From a virus, in the IMG/VR virus record IMGVR_UViG_3300025313_000944, positions 23,333 through 87,332 of that record: a DNA stretch of 64,000 nt; one strand, given 5' to 3'. The first letter of the stretch is position 1, and the number at the start of each line of letters is the position of its first letter. Shown piece by piece: positions 24,355 through 32,169 of the stretch. The notes below the pieces were generated by a model, which saw nothing but the letters and a program-made list of their open reading frames with translations, did no database searches and was not told the DNA's origin. Made by a program: the position numbers and the translations under genes.

Positions 24355-25628
24355 TATGTACCAGCTATCAAGGCTAGGTCTTGTAAATCTATGACCTCGT
24401 TGTGGAAATAAGGAACGTCGAAATCTCGGCCTAATACCTCCTTTGCCAGTACATACAAACTCTCTACCGTTATCAACCCACTCATGTGGGAAGCGGTAGA
24501 GAAAGCCAACCACAACTGTTCTTTCTCCTCATTCGGAGCCAGCTCTGGTTTGGTTTCCCAAGCCCACTTCAATAGGTCGGTTAGCTCCCCAATTTCTATA
24601 GCCTCATAATTAGCCACACTTAACAGATCGTGGCCGGTCAGTTCTTTCAACGTCAGGCGGTGGGTTTCCTCACTCACCTTGGGGGACAGCCCAAACAACT
24701 TGACCAACGCCTCTACTCTGGCAATAGCCTCTTCCACATCTATTTCACCAGCAATGGTTTGGTAATCTTCAACATCATAGTTGGCTTGCCAACCATAATT
24801 ATACTTGGTGGTTGTGTTGGTATATTTTTTGGGTGGGTCATTTACGTTCTTCACTTCCTTGAATTCAGCAATGGTTTGCAACTCACCTTTATTTAAAACG
24901 TGAAGGCTATATTCTGGCAGAGCTTTGGGTTTCTCTACTACCTCTAGCAGAGGCAGGTTGAACGCAGCCAAGCCAAAGTTGACTGCCTCGGCTAAATCAC
25001 TCAAATTGGCCTCGGTTGTGTTTAAGAGCAAGCCATAATTGGTGTTCATAGTATACAAGGTACGATTACCGCGTACCACGAACACCTCCGGTCGGCCAAG
25101 TTGCCGGATGAGTAAGGAATATTCAGCCTCACCCACCTGTTTTAACACCTCTACTAATTTATCTTCGACCTTAGCCCCACCCAATTGGTTGGCCAAGTAG
25201 GCCGTGAAAACATGGCTGTCGGTGGCATCCCTTAGATTAACTTCTTTGGCCAGACGGTCATGCTCCTTGAAAATACCGTTGTGCATGACCAACACCCCAC
25301 CCACTACGAATGGGTGGGCGTGCTCCGTTGGATGGTTTTGGCCGTACTGCACCCGCCACTCTGTCGAGGCGTTCCTGACGTGACCAATCAAGGTATCCTT
25401 GTAGCCATCTACTTTTTGGAACCAGTTGTGCCACGGTTCCAAAAATACTAACTCCTTGGCGGGCTTGCCAATCTTGAGGAATGGTAATCTATCTACCGTG
25501 TTGGCTGAGATGCCTATTCCGTTGGTGTTGCCCAGCCTAGCCGACAACAAAGTTAATACTCCGAACACATATAAGTCATTGACCTCAACTATAGGGTCAC
25601 GTTTTGACATGGCAATTAATCTGCACAT
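24354..25628 (-). CDS. Class II glutamine amidotransferase (Ntn hydrolase)
   Basis: A 424-residue protein starting MCRLIAM, so Cys2 would be the N-terminal nucleophile after Met removal. GHVRNASTEW (Arg and Asn of the glutamine site), PFVVGGVLVMHNGIFKEHDRL and TDSHVF complete the class II signature. It would release ammonia from glutamine. About 200 C-terminal residues are not the usual synthase partner domain and are unassigned, with a helical end. It lies with the amidoligases and ATP-grasp ligase. Confidence 0.85.
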   Translation of the reverse strand: MCRLIAMSKRDPIVEVNDLYVFGVLTLLSARLGNTNGIGISANTVDRLPFLKIGKPAKELVFLEPWHNWFQKVDGYKDTLIGHVRNASTEWRVQYGQNHPTEHAHPFVVGGVLVMHNGIFKEHDRLAKEVNLRDATDSHVFTAYLANQLGGAKVEDKLVEVLKQVGEAEYSLLIRQLGRPEVFVVRGNRTLYTMNTNYGLLLNTTEANLSDLAEAVNFGLAAFNLPLLEVVEKPKALPEYSLHVLNKGELQTIAEFKEVKNVNDPPKKYTNTTTKYNYGWQANYDVEDYQTIAGEIDVEEAIARVEALVKLFGLSPKVSEETHRLTLKELTGHDLLSVANYEAIEIGELTDLLKWAWETKPELAPNEEKEQLWLAFSTASHMSGLITVESLYVLAKEVLGRDFDVPYFHNEVIDLQDLALIAGT

Positions 25629-25993
25629 AATTTCTCCTGCAAAACCCTGCGGTGGATTTCAGACCGCCAAGGTCTTTCCTGTGTTCTTTCTTCTATTTCC
25701 ACTTTATAATGCCACTCCATATTGTCCGGTATTTTGGTCCACGCCATTGGCTGAACTTTGTGGTCGGGAAAGTCAATGCCTAGTTCTTTGCACAAATTTT
25801 TGACATAAGAAGCACCCATGTCCACCCAACCACAGCCGTTCCAAAATGCAGGAATGGTGTGGGTCTCACCTCTAGCGGAATTGTGCAACCCTCTGTATCT
25901 ATCCTCTGCTGTATACTCGGTGGTAATAAGAGCTTCCCACCCCGCATCTTCATCGAAGTATAGCTGACCATCAATCAATTCCAAGTTTACCAT
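25616..25993 (-). CDS. Unknown protein, 125 aa
   Basis: ATG 25993 is chosen for the AAGGAAAA site. A beta-rich, acidic N-terminus (LELIDGQLYFDEDAGW) is followed by ALITTEYTAEDRYRGL and a charged helix. No family is recognised. Overlaps the amidotransferase start by 13 bases. Confidence 0.52.
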   Translation of the reverse strand: MVNLELIDGQLYFDEDAGWEALITTEYTAEDRYRGLHNSARGETHTIPAFWNGCGWVDMGASYVKNLCKELGIDFPDHKVQPMAWTKIPDNMEWHYKVEIEERTQERPWRSEIHRRVLQEKLCAD

Positions 25994-26004
25994 TTTTATT
26001 TTCC

Positions 26005-26628
26005 TTAGCTTAAAATATGGGCGAGTAGGTATTCGGATATACCATCGTAAATTTCTTCTGGGTGCCATTGTACACCAGCTATTGGCAAATCCTCATGAAG
26101 CACGGCCTCTACTATATCGTCCCCCGAATAGCTAATTGGTCTTAACTCTACCCCCAATTCGCCCACAGCTTGGTGGTGCATGCTATTCACCTTTATGCTT
26201 TTCCTTGCTCCTAGTGCAAAACTTACCTCATGTACAAGTTGGGTTCTTGGGTCTGAGTGTGGGTGACTTAGTAAATTCTGTATCAGAGTGCCACCAAAGT
26301 GCACATTTAGGGTTTGCAGTCCACGACAAATGCCGAAGATGGGAAGCTTGGCTTTGACCAAGCTCGGTAAGATGTTGATATCGAAATACTCCAAGTGTTG
26401 GTCGCTATCATACAAGATGAAATTAGGCGCTTGCCGATAGCGCATTGTATTCAGGTCACTACCACCCGGTAGGACCACCAACCCAAAAAATCTGACTATA
26501 TCTTCGGCGGTGGCAGTTGGTGGTATGGGGTAAACTGGACCCCATTGGCTCAAATACTCCATGTATGGGGCACCTACACCGAAAAAGCTGTCTTGGTAAG
26601 AAACCCGACCTGCTATGCCAATATTCAT
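26005..26628 (-). CDS. Second class I glutamine amidotransferase / peptidase C26-like
   Basis: A 207-residue paralogue of the enzyme at 19398. VVLPGGSD (51-58), GICRGLQ (Cys about 101), NSMHHQAV and QWHPEE (His about 189, Glu about 191) give the full catalytic set. Two copies in one operon suggest two different amide substrates, or one supplying ammonia and one trimming. A small membrane peptide gene lies just upstream. Confidence 0.86.
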   Translation of the reverse strand: MNIGIAGRVSYQDSFFGVGAPYMEYLSQWGPVYPIPPTATAEDIVRFFGLVVLPGGSDLNTMRYRQAPNFILYDSDQHLEYFDINILPSLVKAKLPIFGICRGLQTLNVHFGGTLIQNLLSHPHSDPRTQLVHEVSFALGARKSIKVNSMHHQAVGELGVELRPISYSGDDIVEAVLHEDLPIAGVQWHPEEIYDGISEYLLAHILS

Positions 26629-26629
26629 T

Positions 26630-26716
26630 TTAGCACCCCCTCAGAACCAAGAGTATTATTACAAGTACCACCAAATATAGAAACCATAGGTAGAGTTGTC
26701 CTTCGTTTAATCTCAT
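26630..26716 (-). CDS. Tiny membrane peptide, 28 aa
   Basis: ATG 26716 follows AAAAGGAGAAAA. The product is a single hydrophobic helix (LYLWFLYLVVLVIILLVL). It ends one base before the amidotransferase start. Good ribosome site, hence a likely real gene; role unknown. Confidence 0.6.
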   Translation of the reverse strand: MRLNEGQLYLWFLYLVVLVIILLVLRGC

Positions 26717-26738
26717 TTTATTTTCTCCTTTTATTCTT

Positions 26739-27821
26739 TTAATCGTAGTAACCATTGTCCCAAATGGACCGAATAAATTCTCTGTCAACCACCGGCGGTA
26801 CCAAGCGACTGTCCATAGCTTCCAGATTCACGTAGGCGCTCTGGTTCCTACATAGATGATTTATCTGTGGGCCTTGAACACCTAGTTGCCAGTCCGATTT
26901 AGACCACAACCGGTACAGCTTATCCAAGGTGTAGTCCTCCATAGGAACCACAGCCAGTAGGTCTTCCAACGTATAATCTTCGTAGGTTTTCCCCAAAGGA
27001 AAGCGAGGGATATCCAATTCCACCGGTTTGGCGTAGGCGGCTCTAACCACCGCCAGACACAGGTGTACCCAAGCTTCCACGTTTTTGAAATCCAGTGTTT
27101 GATTAAAACACCGGAATTCGATAGTGCCTTGCCTTAGAAGTGGCACCGGGTTTAGCCAGTAATAGCGTGGCGGTATCCACTTGCTTCTCTGCTGGTCGGC
27201 TCTACCCCAAGCCTGCAATACCTCTTCGGTAGAATTAGCATACATGATTATTCTGTCAACATCGAAGCATTGCCGCCAATGCTCATTACCATCTTTAACA
27301 TATTGTGGACCAGCACCGGTCAATGGCCGACAGTACATGTAATCGTTATGACTGATACCACGATGGTACAACAACTCAGCCACAGAAAGTCTGAACATAG
27401 GCGCTTCTATCCTAGTAGCAATTTCCAGGATGTTCTTAATGACCTCGACCGGTGGTAATGTTCCCATGTAAACGTGGACATGTACTGAGGTCAAAGTCGA
27501 GAGGTACTCTCCGTACCTCTTCAGTAGCTTGGTTAAAGCTTGAATATCCTCTCTGAACTTGGCTGAGGTTAGTTTACTGTAGACAGGTGAAACCAGTTCC
27601 CCGCCGACTTGGCGGGATGGCAGGATGTCAAGCAACGAATCTCCACGGTCTACCTCTAGGCGGATACCATCTACCTCTAGTCCCCGCTTGGTGCAGGAGC
27701 CATCTCGCGTCAGAGACCAACCCCTCAGATCAGATTTCTTGGGGGGCCAATGACCGTCGATGTCGAAGCTGTTGAATTCGTACTCTACGCCGAAGCTACT
27801 ACCTATTTCGTAGATTGCCAT
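26739..27821 (-). CDS. Amidoligase of the Amidoligase_2 type
   Basis: ATG 27821 is chosen for the AAGGAGC site; the frame is open further up without a good start. The 360-residue protein begins with FGVEYEFNSF (10-19), the Glu-rich strand of this superfamily. WSLTRDGSC, GGELVSPV (73-80), SVHVHVYM (112-119) and GTIEFRCFNQTLD (232-244) follow in the family's order. These residues form the ATP and metal site for carboxylate-amine ligation. It is clearly distinct in sequence from the first amidoligase at 20713. Confidence 0.78.
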   Translation of the reverse strand: MAIYEIGSSFGVEYEFNSFDIDGHWPPKKSDLRGWSLTRDGSCTKRGLEVDGIRLEVDRGDSLLDILPSRQVGGELVSPVYSKLTSAKFREDIQALTKLLKRYGEYLSTLTSVHVHVYMGTLPPVEVIKNILEIATRIEAPMFRLSVAELLYHRGISHNDYMYCRPLTGAGPQYVKDGNEHWRQCFDVDRIIMYANSTEEVLQAWGRADQQRSKWIPPRYYWLNPVPLLRQGTIEFRCFNQTLDFKNVEAWVHLCLAVVRAAYAKPVELDIPRFPLGKTYEDYTLEDLLAVVPMEDYTLDKLYRLWSKSDWQLGVQGPQINHLCRNQSAYVNLEAMDSRLVPPVVDREFIRSIWDNGYYD

Positions 27822-27831
27822 GTTTTGCTCC

Positions 27832-28293
27832 TTAACTATGTACCAAATACAACCATACTTCACTGTTTATTCCAGCATGGTACAGTTTGGATTTAGCTTG
27901 ACGATGCTTGGCTGCCAACTCCATAATGTCATACCCACCGAATCGAGGCCGTTGAACCCGCACTGTTGTGCCAGAATAGTCATCGGATAATTCGGCCAAA
28001 GTTACACCAAGTATTCCATTAAGGACACCACCCTTGGGGGCATAATAACTGACATGCAGATCGAGGCCGTGTTCTTCCTTGAACCAATCTTGATACCAGT
28101 CGAGGTCGTATTCCAATACGCCAAATTTGAGAAGTTCAACCTCTTTGGTCTCTAAAGCTGGCTCGCCTTGGCTGTCGTGCAAGTAATAAATATTTGCACC
28201 CAATACAATGCTTTTCTTAATCTTGATCTGTTTGATAGTAGGTTTAAGGTAATCTTCAGCCCGCACGCCTACCATCAAAGTTACCTCGCTCAT
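27832..28293 (-). CDS. Unknown protein, 153 aa
   Basis: ATG 28293 follows AAGGAGATTAAA. Alpha/beta content with no recognised motif (LDWYQDWFKEEHGLD, then VRVQRPRFGGYDIMELA). Just upstream of the amidoligase in transcription order. Confidence 0.55.
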   Translation of the reverse strand: MSEVTLMVGVRAEDYLKPTIKQIKIKKSIVLGANIYYLHDSQGEPALETKEVELLKFGVLEYDLDWYQDWFKEEHGLDLHVSYYAPKGGVLNGILGVTLAELSDDYSGTTVRVQRPRFGGYDIMELAAKHRQAKSKLYHAGINSEVWLYLVHS

Positions 28294-28370
28294 TTTAATC
28301 TCCTTGAAATACTGGTCCAAAAGCGGACCGTGAAATAGATTAACCCGATTAACAAGGCTATCTCAATCAT
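28290..28370 (-). CDS. Tiny membrane peptide, 26 aa
   Basis: ATG 28370 lies 8 bases inside the end of the methyltransferase gene. The product is a single hydrophobic helix (IALLIGLIYFTVRFW) and its stop overlaps the next ATG by 4 bases (ATGA). It fits the operon's packing but is short. Confidence 0.48.
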   Translation of the reverse strand: MIEIALLIGLIYFTVRFWTSISRRLK

Positions 28371-29136
28371 TGGGGTACTTTCTGCGTGGCTTGACCAAGA
28401 TAGCGTAAGATTTCCTATTTTCCATTGGAAGCTTCAACCAATCCCTAAATGCAGACCAAGCATACATTGGTAGGGTTTCTACTATTACAGCACCAACTTT
28501 AGCTGTTCGGTAAATATGCTTATATAGGTTCAGCATATTCATCTCACGGCTTATGGGTTGGTACATATAAATTATGTCATAAGGCTTGAAATCATGCTCG
28601 AAAGCATCTCCCAAAATGAAGGTTGGCCTCGGTTTGTTGGGGTAGAGATCCATGAACTTCTTGCTTAGGAACTTACCGGCGTAATAACTATCGGGTGTGT
28701 ATTCTATCCCGTAGGCCGTCAAGTTGAAGTAATCGCTGGCCAAGAAAGCTTTGTCCCCGATACCAGAACCCACATCTATGAATTTTTTAGCTCTAGGCTT
28801 TGTGAGCAAGGCAGCACTGATGGCAACTACGAAATCGGCAGGCGGCAGTGGTATGTAGGCGTAGTCACCACGCTTATAGGCTAATTCGTCTTTGATATCC
28901 GAGCATGACAACCTATCTGGTTCTAAACCAAATATCAACTTCAAGGCCGCGGTCAGAGACCTGTTCAGTGCTGAGTAATAATATTCTGCCTTACCCTCCT
29001 TGGCCCAGTCCAATAAGAACCAATAGTCTGCTATGCTCACATTTTTGAAGTCAACATTGGTCGTGCACTTGGCACACATGTAAAACTTGCTAGACAAGGC
29101 CCTCATCTCACCACATTCTCTGCATTTTCCAGCCAT
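28363..29136 (-). CDS. Zinc-finger-fused class I SAM methyltransferase
   Basis: An N-terminal zinc site (Cys 5, 8, 21, 24; CRECGE and CAKC) precedes a Rossmann methyltransferase. KFIDVGSGIGDKAFLAS is the SAM-binding motif I, YGIEYTPDSYYAG gives the acidic ribose-binding residue, and ILGDAFEHDFKPYDIIYM covers motifs II-III. No NPPY or DPPY motif, so it is not a typical DNA N-methyltransferase. The target may be a protein or small molecule. It is close in the operon to the amidoligase. Confidence 0.78.
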   Translation of the reverse strand: MAGKCRECGEMRALSSKFYMCAKCTTNVDFKNVSIADYWFLLDWAKEGKAEYYYSALNRSLTAALKLIFGLEPDRLSCSDIKDELAYKRGDYAYIPLPPADFVVAISAALLTKPRAKKFIDVGSGIGDKAFLASDYFNLTAYGIEYTPDSYYAGKFLSKKFMDLYPNKPRPTFILGDAFEHDFKPYDIIYMYQPISREMNMLNLYKHIYRTAKVGAVIVETLPMYAWSAFRDWLKLPMENRKSYAILVKPRRKYPND

Positions 29137-29199
29137 GATAACCCTCCTGAGGGGCTAATCAAAATTTGTAATTTCTTACTTGACATAACCTCTGGTGGT

Positions 29200-29487
29200 T
29201 TATTCTTCCTCGAAACCAGCCTCGCAGGTTTCACAGAGGTTGTTGTCGTTTAGTGGTTCGAGTTCACCACATTCCTCACATAGCTGTATTTCCCAACTCT
29301 CCACCGTATCCTTACCCACCACCAGAAGATTATCATAGTATTCAGGGTCTTGGAATATTACCAATCCTTCCGGTGTAATGCACGCAGGTAATCTATCTGA
29401 CTTTATATTTGCGCGGATAGCTTGGTCGGTGCTCTCCACCGGCCTAATTTTTTGGGAATGAATAACCTCATGGTGCCATTTAAACAT
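29200..29487 (-). CDS. Zinc-ribbon protein, 95 aa
   Basis: ATG 29487 follows AAGGAGAAA. The C-terminus holds CEECGELEPLNDNNLCETCE, a compact four-Cys ribbon. The same layout is found, frameshifted, at 31192-31484. Both proteins start with a His-His-containing segment (FKWHHEV here, FKHHYDV there). Confidence 0.62.
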   Translation of the reverse strand: MFKWHHEVIHSQKIRPVESTDQAIRANIKSDRLPACITPEGLVIFQDPEYYDNLLVVGKDTVESWEIQLCEECGELEPLNDNNLCETCEAGFEEE

Positions 29488-29713
29488 TAGATTTCTCCTT
29501 TTTAACCACAATATTTTCTTCTTTTAGAAACTCTAAGATGCTATCGGCCAAGCCTATGTTCGAGGCGATCTGCACATCGGTTACTACCATACAGTCAGTA
29601 GACCAAGTGGTTACTCCGAAGAAAAATTGAATCTTGAGCATTTGGTCTATATCCTCTAGGGCTTGTCGCAACCCTTGGCGGTCGTCGGCTTGTATAGCTG
29701 CAATTAGTATCAT
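29480..29713 (-). CDS. Unknown protein, 77 aa
   Basis: A short alpha/beta protein beginning MILIAAIQADDRQG, with a charged Lys-rich end. Preceded by GGAGGTAGA. No family is recognised. Confidence 0.52.
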   Translation of the reverse strand: MILIAAIQADDRQGLRQALEDIDQMLKIQFFFGVTTWSTDCMVVTDVQIASNIGLADSILEFLKEENIVVKKEKSNV

Positions 29714-29738
29714 TCTACCTCCATTTTTAGTAAGGCTT

Positions 29739-29924
29739 TCATAAGGTCATGAACCCACAAATTCTAATAAGAACCCCAAGGCATGCCATAAACCAGAGTG
29801 CCGCCAACCAAGCTAGTAGAGGGTAACCAGTGGATGCGGCTAAAAATAGCGGGGCGACAGTTATTGAAACAAACAAGCCTAGTGCTAGCCCGGCAGCAGC
29901 ACCTTTACAGACATGTTTCAACAT
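29739..29924 (-). CDS. Two-helix membrane protein, 61 aa
   Basis: Hydrophobic segments at about residues 8-32 and 36-57, rich in Ala and Leu, predict two membrane helices. AGGAGG precedes the ATG. Function unknown; small two-helix proteins can be holins but nothing nearby supports that. Confidence 0.58.
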   Translation of the reverse strand: MLKHVCKGAAAGLALGLFVSITVAPLFLAASTGYPLLAWLAALWFMACLGVLIRICGFMTL

Positions 29925-29933
29925 TTTAACCTC

Positions 29934-30302
29934 CTATAGTACAAACATAACTTCCACCTCGGTAGGTGGTCGAATAATAGTTACACGTTCTTTGGGTGCA
30001 GGCAACAGCGGTCGGTCGAATTGGTACTCAGGGTTGATGATAGTTTCCCGCACCAAACCCATCACGAAGTAATCCCGCCGCAAGATGTCAGGTGTATCCC
30101 GTACCACCTTGGAGTTTTGCAAAGCGTATTCGATTAGCTTGTTGAACAGTTCCCAGTTGGTAGACGAGTACACCAACTGGAACTCTTTACCCTCGTTGTA
30201 GACGTGGGTGACCTTCTGACCATCCTCGAAAATATCGGCTGCGAATGAGAGAACATCCTTGGTCTCTTCTGGATAGGTTCTCAAGTTTCTGATGTTGTAC
30301 AT
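29934..30302 (-). CDS. Unknown protein, 122 aa
   Basis: Alpha/beta with VLSFAADIFEDGQKVTHVYN. No recognised family. A GGAGGGG site sits just before the ATG. Confidence 0.52.
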   Translation of the reverse strand: MYNIRNLRTYPEETKDVLSFAADIFEDGQKVTHVYNEGKEFQLVYSSTNWELFNKLIEYALQNSKVVRDTPDILRRDYFVMGLVRETIINPEYQFDRPLLPAPKERVTIIRPPTEVEVMFVL

Positions 30303-30323
30303 GTTACCCCTCCAAAAACTTTC

Positions 30324-30392
30324 TCAGTTGCCCAAGTTTGGCGTATACAAAAACTTGGGTTGATCCACCTCATTTAGCAACTTTGTTAACAT
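30324..30392 (-). CDS. Very small peptide, 22 aa
   Basis: GGAGGGTAAAATG gives a strong start at 30392. The product MLTKLLNEVDQPKFLYTPNL is short. Its gap location makes it plausible, or it is a translational bridge to the next gene. Confidence 0.4.
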   Translation of the reverse strand: MLTKLLNEVDQPKFLYTPNLGN

Positions 30393-30401
30393 TTTACCCT
30401 C

Positions 30402-30737
30402 CTAATCTGGGTAACTTGGGAAGTAGTTTGTGTCCAAGCTGTGCTCGATCACCATGTATCTAGCAACCTGTGCTTGCTGTGCTTGGCCCCTGTAGACAAA
30501 ACCATCCCAAGCCACGACCCCATAGTAGTGAGGTCTTACTTCTGTGATTTCCTTGACCGACGGTGGGTCACCCGTCTTGTCATACCTACTACCACGATCA
30601 TACCCTATGCCGTGGCTCAAGAATATCTCGGCAGCCTCTTGCACCGAGTCCGCCAAGACAATCGGATCGTGGTAATAATTATGTGGGTCGTCCCTATCTA
30701 CATCAGTACTTCTGCTCATGAAAACGTAGAGATTCAT
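30402..30737 (-). CDS. Unknown protein, 111 aa
   Basis: Starts MNLYVFMSRSTDVDRDD with an alternating beta/alpha pattern (VLADSVQEAAEIFLSHG). No recognised motif. Weak AGAGGT-like site upstream. Confidence 0.52.
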   Translation of the reverse strand: MNLYVFMSRSTDVDRDDPHNYYHDPIVLADSVQEAAEIFLSHGIGYDRGSRYDKTGDPPSVKEITEVRPHYYGVVAWDGFVYRGQAQQAQVARYMVIEHSLDTNYFPSYPD

Positions 30738-30749
30738 TTTTATACCTCT

Positions 30750-30971
30750 TTATCCCCTAATAGATATTACCAGTGTGCTATTCTCAACTACCCCCCAAGC
30801 CACATCTTTTAATTCAAATTCTAAGGGTGGAAAATAGCCATTCCTAAAAGACAGCAGGTACTTGGAGGGCTTGGTTAATTTGGCGTGAAAAACATCGAAG
30901 GTGTTGAAATCTGCGTAGACTTCTTTACCTAAGAATTGGTCCAATAGTTCATGTGTAATTTCTTGTGACAT
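30750..30971 (-). CDS. Unknown protein, 73 aa
   Basis: ATG 30971 is preferred; an alternative TTG start lies at 30995, and neither has a strong ribosome site. Beta-rich (AKLTKPSKYLLSFRNGY, then a hydrophobic end). No family is recognised. Confidence 0.48.
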   Translation of the reverse strand: MSQEITHELLDQFLGKEVYADFNTFDVFHAKLTKPSKYLLSFRNGYFPPLEFELKDVAWGVVENSTLVISIRG

Positions 30972-30985
30972 TTTACATCTTTTAC

Positions 30986-31189
30986 TTATTTCCAAGCTTG
31001 GGTAGGAAATATAGCCACCGCTGAGGTGACCGTTGCTTTTTCCTGTTGGGCAATAGCATACGCATATACTTTGGTGAATGTAACACTGTGCCTACCAAAC
31101 CCAGTTTCAAACTCATCCAACCGAAAATCGTAGAATAGCGGAGTTTTACCTTTATATTTGACTATTGCGTATAGCTTTATTTGTGCCAT
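30986..31189 (-). CDS. Unknown protein, 67 aa
   Basis: Beta-rich short protein (IKLYAIVKYKGKTPLFYDF) with a preceding AAGGAGGC site. No family is recognised. Stops just before the TTG/ATG region of the next gene. Confidence 0.52.
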   Translation of the reverse strand: MAQIKLYAIVKYKGKTPLFYDFRLDEFETGFGRHSVTFTKVYAYAIAQQEKATVTSAVAIFPTQAWK

Positions 31190-31191
31190 TT

Positions 31192-31484
31192 TTATTCTGC
31201 CTCCTTATAGTTAACACAATCCTCACAGATGCCATTCTCATTTAGCGGTTGAATATCATCACAATTGTTGCACATTCTGAATTCGATGTGTTGGTAGGTA
31301 TTCGTAGTTATATCGACTGCTGTGAGACCCCAAGGGTTGTCAGCATTGGCTACCAACAGCTTGTCTCCCACCCGAATTGGTGCGTCATAGCCAACATCCG
31401 TTATTTTCTTCAGTGCGGCTTCAAAGGTTGGAGTAAGACTTTGCTTTCCGCCAGAACGTCGTAGTGGTGCTTAAATTTTGCCAT
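31192..31484 (-). pseudogene. Zinc-ribbon gene with an apparent frameshift
   Basis: ATG 31484 reads MAKFKHHYDVLAES and stops after 24 codons. In a second frame, without its own start, the sequence continues as FEAALKKITDVGYDAPIRVG, then HIEFRMCNNCDD and CEDCVNYKEAE. The joined product would match the zinc-ribbon protein at 29200 in its start (FKHHYDV / FKWHHEV) and its ribbon (CNNCDDIQPLNENGICEDC / CEECGELEPLNDNNLCETC). A base insertion or deletion within the first ~70 bases explains it. First gene of the leftward operon; AAGGAG lies upstream. Confidence 0.6.
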
Positions 31485-31499
31485 TTCCGTTTTTATTCT

Positions 31500-31745
31500 C
31501 CTTGAAAAATTTTTGCCTAAATAATTGGCCCTGTTACCTCGAAACCGAGGCCGGTGAGAAACACAAAATCCTAGCGCAACCACGGTCCGGTCAAGAACCT
31601 AGGTCGGCTAGGATTTCATTAGAAACCACAATTGATGGTTCCGAGATTGGTGGTAGCAATCTTGGGTGGTACTGACCCCACATAATTCATATCTCTCAGG
31701 TTCTACGATAATTTGGTGCAAACTGGTTAATTCCAGTGTCTAACT
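31500..31745 (-). promoter_or_regulatory. Long structured 5' leader of the leftward operon
   Basis: About 260 bases separate the leftward start site (near 31745) from the first ATG (31484). Two perfect 10-base arms (31566-31575 and 31607-31616) enclose a 31-base loop. Closer to the gene, CCTCG and CGAGG pair around GTTT, beside a GTTACC-type repeat (31504-31550) also seen in the 36.7-37.5 kb field. A 23-codon open frame (31619-31690) could be a leader peptide. A regulatory RNA is possible but no known riboswitch class is recognised. Confidence 0.45.
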
Positions 31746-31751
31746 GTAGGA

Positions 31752-31780
31752 ATTGTAGCACGAGGTACTTTGGCTGTCAA
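31752..31780 (-). promoter_or_regulatory. Leftward sigma70-type promoter
   Basis: On the minus strand TTGACA (31775-31780) and TACAAT (31752-31757) are 17 bases apart, with TGC before the -10 (extended -10). This is near-consensus and points at the leftward operon. Confidence 0.8.
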
Positions 31781-31820
31781 GCAGTAGATTTACCTATAGC
31801 AATCTATAGCTTAACTAGCT

Positions 31821-32018
31821 GGTAGCATACCTAGGCAGGGAGAAAGCACATATATAATGAAACACGGTAATTAACCGCAAATTGCGTATTCGGTGCACTA
31901 AATTAAATTAACTGGGTGACATACCAAGGCAGGGCGTGAAGCATATATAATGAAGGCCGGTGAACGACCGTGATTTACGTATTAGGTACGTTATTTTTAC
32001 CTTGAGCGGTAGCATATC
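31821..32018. repeat. Tandem ~94-bp repeat in the divergent control region
   Basis: Two full units and the start of a third begin at 31821, 31915 and 32008. Each starts with a GGTAGCATACC-like site (exact, GGTGACATACC and GGTAGCATATC), then AGGCAGGG. Next comes a conserved block AAGC-(AC)ATATATAATGAA, a CGGT-N5-ACCG inverted repeat, and CGTATT-GGT. The TATATAATGAA block also appears at 37648-37666. The unit lies between divergent promoters, so it is probably regulatory, such as operators or an origin-like element. Confidence 0.7.
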
Positions 32019-32039
32019 TTGGACTGCTGACCAGCTCTA

Positions 32040-32100
32040 GGTAGCCTACCCAAACTCGGTGAAACTGGTTCTTGACAATGCACTCACCGTGTGCTATAGT
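32040..32100 (+). promoter_or_regulatory. Rightward extended sigma70-type promoter with upstream block
   Basis: TTGACA (32072-32077), 17-base spacer, TATAGT (32095-32100) with TGC just before it. Upstream lie GGTAGCCTACC (32040-32050) and GGTGAAACTGG. The same architecture recurs at 37094-37150, and in part at 33276-33320. It drives the 32170 operon. Confidence 0.82.
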
Positions 32101-32127
32101 AGACCTAGTGATTGGAGTATTGGCAAC

Positions 32128-32145
32128 CCACCCCTAGCTGGGTGG
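32128..32145 (+). promoter_or_regulatory. 5' leader hairpin upstream of the 32170 gene
   Basis: CCACCC (32128-32133) pairs with GGGTGG (32140-32145) around a 6-base loop, just after the transcription start and before the GGAGGTGAG ribosome site. May protect the mRNA 5' end. Confidence 0.45.
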
Positions 32146-32169
32146 AACTAGCTCATTGGAGGTGAGCAA

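Noticed and set aside
31530-31620. A tRNA or known riboswitch in the structured leader
   Set aside because: The GGTTTCGAGG-like stretch has a 4-base loop, not a T-loop, and I could not fit an acceptor stem. No riboswitch consensus is recognised.
31478-31675. A 65-codon plus-strand frame in the leftward leader
   Set aside because: No ribosome site and no protein-like pattern; the region is better explained as the structured leader of the leftward operon.
31681-32160. A CRISPR array in the repeat-rich divergent region
   Set aside because: The repeats are long imperfect units (~94 bp), with no regular short repeat and unique spacer pattern and no cas genes.
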